NCBI GenBank assembly: GCA_019096065.1
Contig: JAGUCH010000006.1
Coordinates: forward strand, 4,174,001-4,238,000
Length of the DNA: 64,000 nucleotides
Origin: Paracyclopina nana
Taxonomy: Eukaryota; Arthropoda; Copepoda; Cyclopoida; Cyclopettidae
Direction of reading: 5' to 3'
Shown: positions 58,633 through 64,000 of the stretch, in pieces
Layout of the letters: each line of letters begins with the position of its first letter
Position numbering within the stretch: the stretch's first letter is position 1
The notes under the pieces: model-generated
The model's database searches: none
What the model saw: the letters and a program-made list of their open reading frames with translations, nothing else
What the model was told of the DNA's origin: nothing
Translations under genes and position numbers: made by a program

Positions 58633-60660
58633 ATGTCGGCCCAAGTGGAGCCTCAGGACAATAATAGCAAAGTCAAAATGGAGCCAGAAGAAGACAGCAG
58701 TGATCTCGAGATCGAGGACGAAGAAAGCAAACGAGAAAAAGTTATCGTCGCGGGAACTTTGCCTCGATTCGGAGAGAGCAAATTGGGTTTCTCGATCGCG
58801 CAAATCATGGGCTTTATGGGGTCCAAAAAGAAGTTGGAGGAAGAAGATGAAAAAGGAGCCAACATTAAGGCAGCGGCCCTGCCAACTTTGAGCCAGGCTC
58901 AATCTCAGCAGCAGCAGCAGCAGCCTCAAAAGTTGTGGAGGCCGCAGCCGCAGCGGGAATTCGGTACACCGTTGCCTCCGCCTCCTCCAACTCATCCAAC
59001 TGGGTAATTTTCTTGATGGCGATTTCATTTCATGCGTACGAAAAAGCCAATACTTTTCCCCCAGTCCTTCTAGTTCAATGAATGAATACAGCGCCATGGC
59101 TCTGTTTCGGCATTACCAACTGCTCGGATTCCCTCAGGCATGGAAGGCAGCCTCTCTGCTCTCGTATGGCAGCCTCTTGGCCCAGCATCAGCAGCATCAA
59201 GCGGATTTTAGTCGGCATTTCCTGCGGGGAGCGCCTCATCTGGTAGCGCCGCCACTTCCGCCAACTTCCGCGGCGCTGCAGCACACTGCTCCACCAGCAG
59301 TGACGGCGCCGCAGTTGCCGCCGAGGCCAATTTTGCCGCCTCCGCAGCCGCATCCTCCTGCTTTGGAGCCCTTGCTGCATCACCCGCCCAAGGCGATCTT
59401 CAAGAGGACCTCGCCTCCCACGCCGGCCTCTCGGTCAAGCCCAGCGAGGTCAAGCCCGACTTCTTCGACGGGCTCGAATAACAAGCAGAGAACGTATCCG
59501 TGCAATGAGTGCGGCAAGGTGTTTAACGCGCACTACAACTTGACCAGGCACATGCCCGTTCACACAGGTATTTTCTTTCAAATTGCCTCTAGTTTCTGTA
59601 TAATGCCAGGGATGTTTTTTATGCTCTTTTAGGAGCTCGTCCATTCGTGTGCAAGGTGTGCGGGAAAGGCTTCCGACAAGCGAGCACACTGTGCCGCCAC
59701 AAGATCATCCACACTTCAGAAAAGCCTCACAAATGCGGAACTTGCGGGAAGGCCTTCAACCGGAGCTCCACTTTGAACACCCACAAGCGCATCCACGAGG
59801 GTATAAAACCATTCGTTTGCGAGTATTGTGGCAAAGGCTTCCACCAAAAGGGCAACTACAAAAACCACCGACTGACCCACTCGGGTGAGAAGGCATTCAA
59901 GTGCAACATTTGCAACAAAGCTTTTCACCAGGTGATTGAGGAAAGATCATCGGTGCACCCGCTGCAGAAAAAAGATATTCTGAGCTTTCTTTAGTTTCAT
60001 GCCGATTCTCGCGGTCACTCTCGATTCAGCCAAGCCTTTGATGAAAATAGTAGCTAATACGTACCAAGAGAAAACTCGATCAATGCTTATCCCCAGCTAT
60101 TCACGCGCATGGATTCGGGCCATTCTTTTGAACTGCGTTATTCCCTCTTTCAGATCTACAATTTAACGTTCCACATGCACACCCACAACGAGCAGAAGCC
60201 GTTCATCTGTCACATTTGTCAGAAAGGCTTTTGCCGCAACTTCGACCTGAAGAAGCACGTGCGGAAGCTGCACGAGGCCGAGGACAGTCTGATGAGCAGC
60301 CTCGAAACAGCCTCCAATGACATAGACGAGTCTCCCTCCTCCTTCGTCAGCAGTGGCAGCATCATCGGTGGGAGTGGCTTTCTAAACCCCAACAATAATA
60401 ATAGTGACATGTCAAGTGCAGCATTCCGACAACTTTATGAGGGTTCACCACATTCTCCTTCGTCGTCCTCCGCAGCCTCCACGATCCCCACCGCTTTGTG
60501 GTTGCAATTGGCGGCCGCTGCTAGTCACCACCACCACCAACATAATCATCACAAAGTTTTTGAACAGCACTTGCAGACGTCGCAGAAAAATACTCACAGC
60601 TCCACTGCTGCTGCTGCTACGACAACTTCTGAATCTCCTCATGCTGGATTCAATCTATAG
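58633..60660 (+). CDS. fezf: Fez family zinc-finger transcription factor (Fezf/earmuff)
   Basis: Four coding exons, 58633-59003, 59065-59567, 59633-59931 and 60154-60660, give 559 residues. An Eh1 co-repressor motif ([11 protein letters not shown]) lies near residue 55, as in Fezf proteins. A Pro/Gln/Ala-rich middle leads to six C2H2 fingers, the number typical of Fezf: [78 protein letters not shown] joined over the last intron to [11 protein letters not shown], and [22 protein letters not shown]. The tail is Ser/His-rich. Fezf acts in the nucleus as a repressor in neural progenitors and forebrain patterning (earmuff in Drosophila). The ATG stands 3 bases after a splice acceptor, so a 5' leader exon lies upstream. 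AATAAA at 60800-60805. Confidence 0.95.
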
Positions 60661-62716
60661 ACAGAGCTTTTCTTATATACTATAATCTTAGAAAAATTGT
60701 GCTTCTTCTGCGAGGACACAAATGCGTTTCGTCCCGGATGAGAAAATGTGTTGTTTTTGTGCTAGATTTGGCGACGGATCAAAGTGAATGCATCTGAGCA
60801 ATAAAGTAAAAGTCCATCAATGTACTATAAAAACTTGGTTCTTTTATTCCATCAAATCATATGGGAATCGATCCTTCTATGAACTATACATATGTCAGCT
60901 TCTCAGTAAGTTGTCTCTACATTTGACCTTATTTTTCTTGGTTTAGCATGTGGTATTGAATTATAGGGATAAATGAGGTGTATTTGCGTATTTCGCCAAA
61001 TTAGATTTCATAAGAGATAGATCTACAACCAAGATTGGAGGGTATCGTCCAAAATGATGATATTAATAATCTGAATTTTGCCATTTCAATTTTTCTGTGA
61101 AATTCGAAATTGAAAATGGCTGTAGCGTCTCGATAAATGTTTGGTCATTTGGTTTAGTTCATTTTCATTTCCAAAAAGGCCTAAAAGTACGAAAGATTGT
61201 TTTTCTTACAATCGTAAGATATTCCATAAAGGCAAAGATGACGTGAATGAACACAAATTAAATGTCACATTATTTTCGTAGTTTCAGATAAAAAAAATCC
61301 CGATACTAATCAATAAAAAGATGTAGATACACGAATAAAAACTATATTGCTTTAGTGCAAGAACGTTTGCATTATTAAATTCTTATTGAATTGTTCTTTT
61401 TCTTTGACCCAAGCGACCTTGAAGCACGCAAAATCCGTATTGCGTTCCAAGTTATGTCTGTCAAGAATGCTTTCACATTAAGCCTAACCCAGACGAAATT
61501 CCCCATCAAAAATATGCATGATTTCTGAAAGATCATGTCCCAAGTAGGGTTCATTTGGAAGTAATTTTGAAATTCTGGCCTTGCGGGTTAGGCTACCCCA
61601 CAAGTTAATGTGGCTAGAAAAATCCCATCTTTAGCGTTCCAAACAGCAATCAAACCTTGAAAATTGTTTGCAAAAACCTTAAACTATCTTTGCTTTGATA
61701 ATTGCAACAAGATTTATTCAATTATTTTTATAAGGCCGTTCTCATATTGCCGGAAAAAGCTAAGCTAAGGTAAAAATAGCTAAGCAAACGCTCAACATTT
61801 CAAGCAAAGTAGCTGCTTTTAGTAAATGTTAAGCGAAAAAACCGGTTTTCGTTGCATAATTTTTACCTTAGCTTAGCTTTTTCCGGCAATGTGAGAACGG
61901 CCTAATTATCAATCAATCTGGGTTTTAAGAATGTGTTCTTGTCAAACTGCGTCTATCCGGATTTTTAACTTAAAAGTTAACAAACCCTAGATTCTGGATC
62001 AACCAGTATGATGAAGGAAAATATTAAAAAAAAACAGCTACCAACTGCGTGTATTGGGTATGAACAGAAAAGGAAAATTGTTAATGTTGGGTTTCACTTT
62101 TGACTTTTGGTAGCTTCACTATTGACCTTTTATGGGCAAGGAACTCCAGTTCGCCACAATATTGATTTTAAAAGGAATTAGCTGAACTTATGGTTGCATT
62201 TGCTAGGATCATAGCCGAAGACAACTTTTTGATGCATTCGGATTTTAGCCTAAATTAAATCTTTTAGAAAGCCATTCATTTGAAAAGTTCATCATTGAAA
62301 TTTTATTCATAAACAAATAAAGTAGGAGAAAAAAAGTCATGTAACATTCACAGATTATTTAATTCCTATCAACGTACCATTAAATATATGTCCTTGAGGG
62401 CTTATATTTGAAATTTTGAGTACGATATGGCAAGAAGAAAGGTTGCGTGAAATGGATGAGTTTTTTACGTTGATGATCGTATAAGAATTGTAACTGGATT
62501 TAAATATTCAAGATTTATTTGAGCAATGCGTCATTTTGGTTTAACTTACTAAAGCGCATGTTCGAAAGCGACAGCAAGATAATTTCGTCAAAAAGTTAGC
62601 AGAATGACTTGAAAAATAGAAGAGGAGGTTTCCCGCCATGTTTTGAATATCGAATAGCGTCGCTGAGCTCCTAGAGAGTGCAGCTGATGTTCTTGTTATC
62701 TGTACTGTGAATTTTC
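60661..62716. other. Intergenic, one MITE only
   Basis: Contains the Fezf 3' UTR, the MITE at 61734-61902 and otherwise AT-rich DNA without open frames of note. Confidence 0.5.
61734..61902. mobile_element. PIF/Harbinger-type MITE, second family (169 bp)
   Basis: Ends GGCCGTTCTCATATTGCCGG and CCGGCAATGTGAGAACGGCC are inverted repeats differing at one position, and complementarity continues through gctaagctaaggtaaaaat. TAA flanks both sides. There is no coding frame. Confidence 0.92.
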
Positions 62717-64000
62717 ATGGAACAAACAATGGATGAAGACACCCATGAAGCTGAGGATAAACTGGTTCAAACCGAAGATTTGGGAGAAAAAGAGCACCTA
62801 AACAGCTTCATTTCCATAACTTTGACACCAGATGCCTTGAAATTTTGCCCAAATTGTGGCTGTGGGCTTGAGATAGCTAATGCAAAACTACATTTCAAAG
62901 ATTGCATCAAAAGCTTCAAGTTTTCAGACTTTCAAGTGCAAGTCAAAAGAAAGGTCAAATGTAGGTCTTGTCATGAAAATTTTGCCACAGAGCAGAGCTT
63001 GGAAAAGCACAGGTATTTTTGTGACCCAACCTCCAACCTTGCTGAGTTTGTTGGCAAAGCTAAGGATTCAGATGGTCAACTAGACAAGAAAGCTGGTAAA
63101 ACTAAAAAAACCAATAGGCCAAAGGTGACTTGTCCCATATGCCACAAAACTTACAACCAGAAAGCTTATTTGGTCAATCACATGAATATTCATACTGGAG
63201 AGAGACCCCACAAGTGTAAGTATTGTGAAAAGGGTTTCAAAGACTACTCTGGCCTCAGGAATCACATTTTTAGCCATGAAGATGTGAAAAATTTCAAATG
63301 TGACCAGTGTGAGAAAGCTTTCAGAAAAAAGGAGGATCTGACTCAGCATAAGCTCAAACACTTGGGCATCAAGCCTCATGTGTGCGCTTTTTGTGCAAAG
63401 GCTTTCAGAGGCTCCAGAAGCTTGAAAATCCATGAGAAGAACTATCACAGTAGTGAGTCGACTGGCTTGAACTTTTATGAGTTTTCCTGCCCCACCTGCT
63501 CTGAAAGTTTCAAAAATGACACTTCATTGAGGGATCATGAAATCAGGGCCCATGGAAATAGAGGAAAAGTGATCAAGTGTCATTTCACAGGCTGCAACAG
63601 AGACTTTACTAACTCAGCAATACTGAGAAACCATTTGAGGACCCATACTGATGAGAGGCCCTTTTCCTGTCCATTTTGTGAGTGCAAATTCAAGGCCAAA
63701 TTTCACATGGAAAATCACAGCAAAAGGCATACCAAGATCGAGAATCAGTTTTCATGCCTATATTGCTCCCAATCTTTTGATAATCCGGAAAAGCTGAAAG
63801 AACATGGCCAAGAAAGTCACGCAGAGAAAAGTTTACTACACCAGATGTCGTCTCATGATTGCCAAAAATGTGCACAAAAGTTTGCCGAAGCTCAATTGCT
63901 GAATGAGCACATCAAGGAGGCGCACAATGAAGATGGCCCATATGACTGTGACAAATCCGGGAATCTCCTGCAGTTTCACGAGCACGAAAAGAGCCATTTC
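62717..64000 (+). CDS. C2H2 zinc-finger protein, incomplete at window end
   Basis: The frame is open without stop from the ATG at 62717 to the last base, 428 codons so far, so the 3' end is missing. The N-terminus is acidic (about 40 residues). A CPNCGCG...C cluster and a C2HC-like finger CRSCHENFATEQSLEKH come first. Then follow at least nine C2H2 fingers, among them CPICHKTYNQKAYLVNHMNIH, CKYCEKGFKDYSGLRNH, CDQCEKAFRKKEDLTQH, CAFCAKAFRGSRSLKIH, CHFTGCNRDFTNSAILRNH and CLYCSQSFDNPEKLKEH. One linker is the classic TGERPHK and one TDERPFS; the others are irregular. A finger near the end (CDKSGN) lacks its second cysteine. Nuclear DNA binding is expected from the family; the target is unknown and I see no specific ortholog. 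Confidence 0.88.
   Translation, partial: MEQTMDEDTHEAEDKLVQTEDLGEKEHLNSFISITLTPDALKFCPNCGCGLEIANAKLHFKDCIKSFKFSDFQVQVKRKVKCRSCHENFATEQSLEKHRYFCDPTSNLAEFVGKAKDSDGQLDKKAGKTKKTNRPKVTCPICHKTYNQKAYLVNHMNIHTGERPHKCKYCEKGFKDYSGLRNHIFSHEDVKNFKCDQCEKAFRKKEDLTQHKLKHLGIKPHVCAFCAKAFRGSRSLKIHEKNYHSSESTGLNFYEFSCPTCSESFKNDTSLRDHEIRAHGNRGKVIKCHFTGCNRDFTNSAILRNHLRTHTDERPFSCPFCECKFKAKFHMENHSKRHTKIENQFSCLYCSQSFDNPEKLKEHGQESHAEKSLLHQMSSHDCQKCAQKFAEAQLLNEHIKEAHNEDGPYDCDKSGNLLQFHEHEKSHF

Overview
The window reads as nuclear DNA of an arthropod, most likely a pancrustacean. The reasons are short GT-AG introns (mostly 50-70 bp), an R&R chitin-binding cuticle protein, an AA15-type copper polysaccharide monooxygenase, Kazal inhibitors, a cathepsin L-like protease, a Fezf/earmuff zinc-finger factor and a BEL/Pao LTR retrotransposon. 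Species cannot be told from the sequence. All gene models were spliced by eye from reading frames, intron phase and protein motifs.

Layout. 1-10.7 kb: AT-rich, no gene recognised. 10.7-12.9 kb (+): one large coding exon of a PTB-like, disordered protein. 14.9-15.5 kb (+): small secreted PAN/kelch-like gene, followed by a MITE. 16-22 kb: empty. 22.3-22.8 kb (-): decayed sorting-nexin 1/2 copy. 23.9-25.7 kb (-): five-exon RING-CH (MARCH-type) ubiquitin ligase. 26.4-27.4 kb (-): acidic unknown protein. 30.0-31.3 kb (+): two Kazal-inhibitor genes. 31.6-34.7 kb (+): eight-exon secreted protein with a GBP-like P-loop GTPase domain and a glycine-rich tail. 35.0-45.7 kb (-): seven-exon AA15 LPMO gene whose second intron holds a 9,076-bp BEL/Pao element (36216-45291). 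The element has LTRs that I read as identical and CCAAT target duplications. 46.0-47.6 kb (+): cuticle protein gene, head-to-head with the LPMO. 46.5-51.6 kb: cluster of inverted-repeat elements. 52.9-54.4 kb (+): cathepsin L-like gene. 58.6-60.7 kb (+): Fezf. 62.7-64.0 kb (+): C2H2 zinc-finger gene running off the end.

How genes may work together. The divergent LPMO/cuticle pair (about 350 bp between start codons) joins a probable chitin-oxidising enzyme to a chitin-binding protein, so shared moult-linked control is plausible. The Kazal inhibitors, the cathepsin and the secreted GTPase-like protein are all predicted to be exported.

The least familiar things here are the BEL element's extra 3' ORF with its own TATA/Inr-like promoter, the secreted GBP-like protein, and the LPMO gene carrying a young 9-kb insertion inside an intron.
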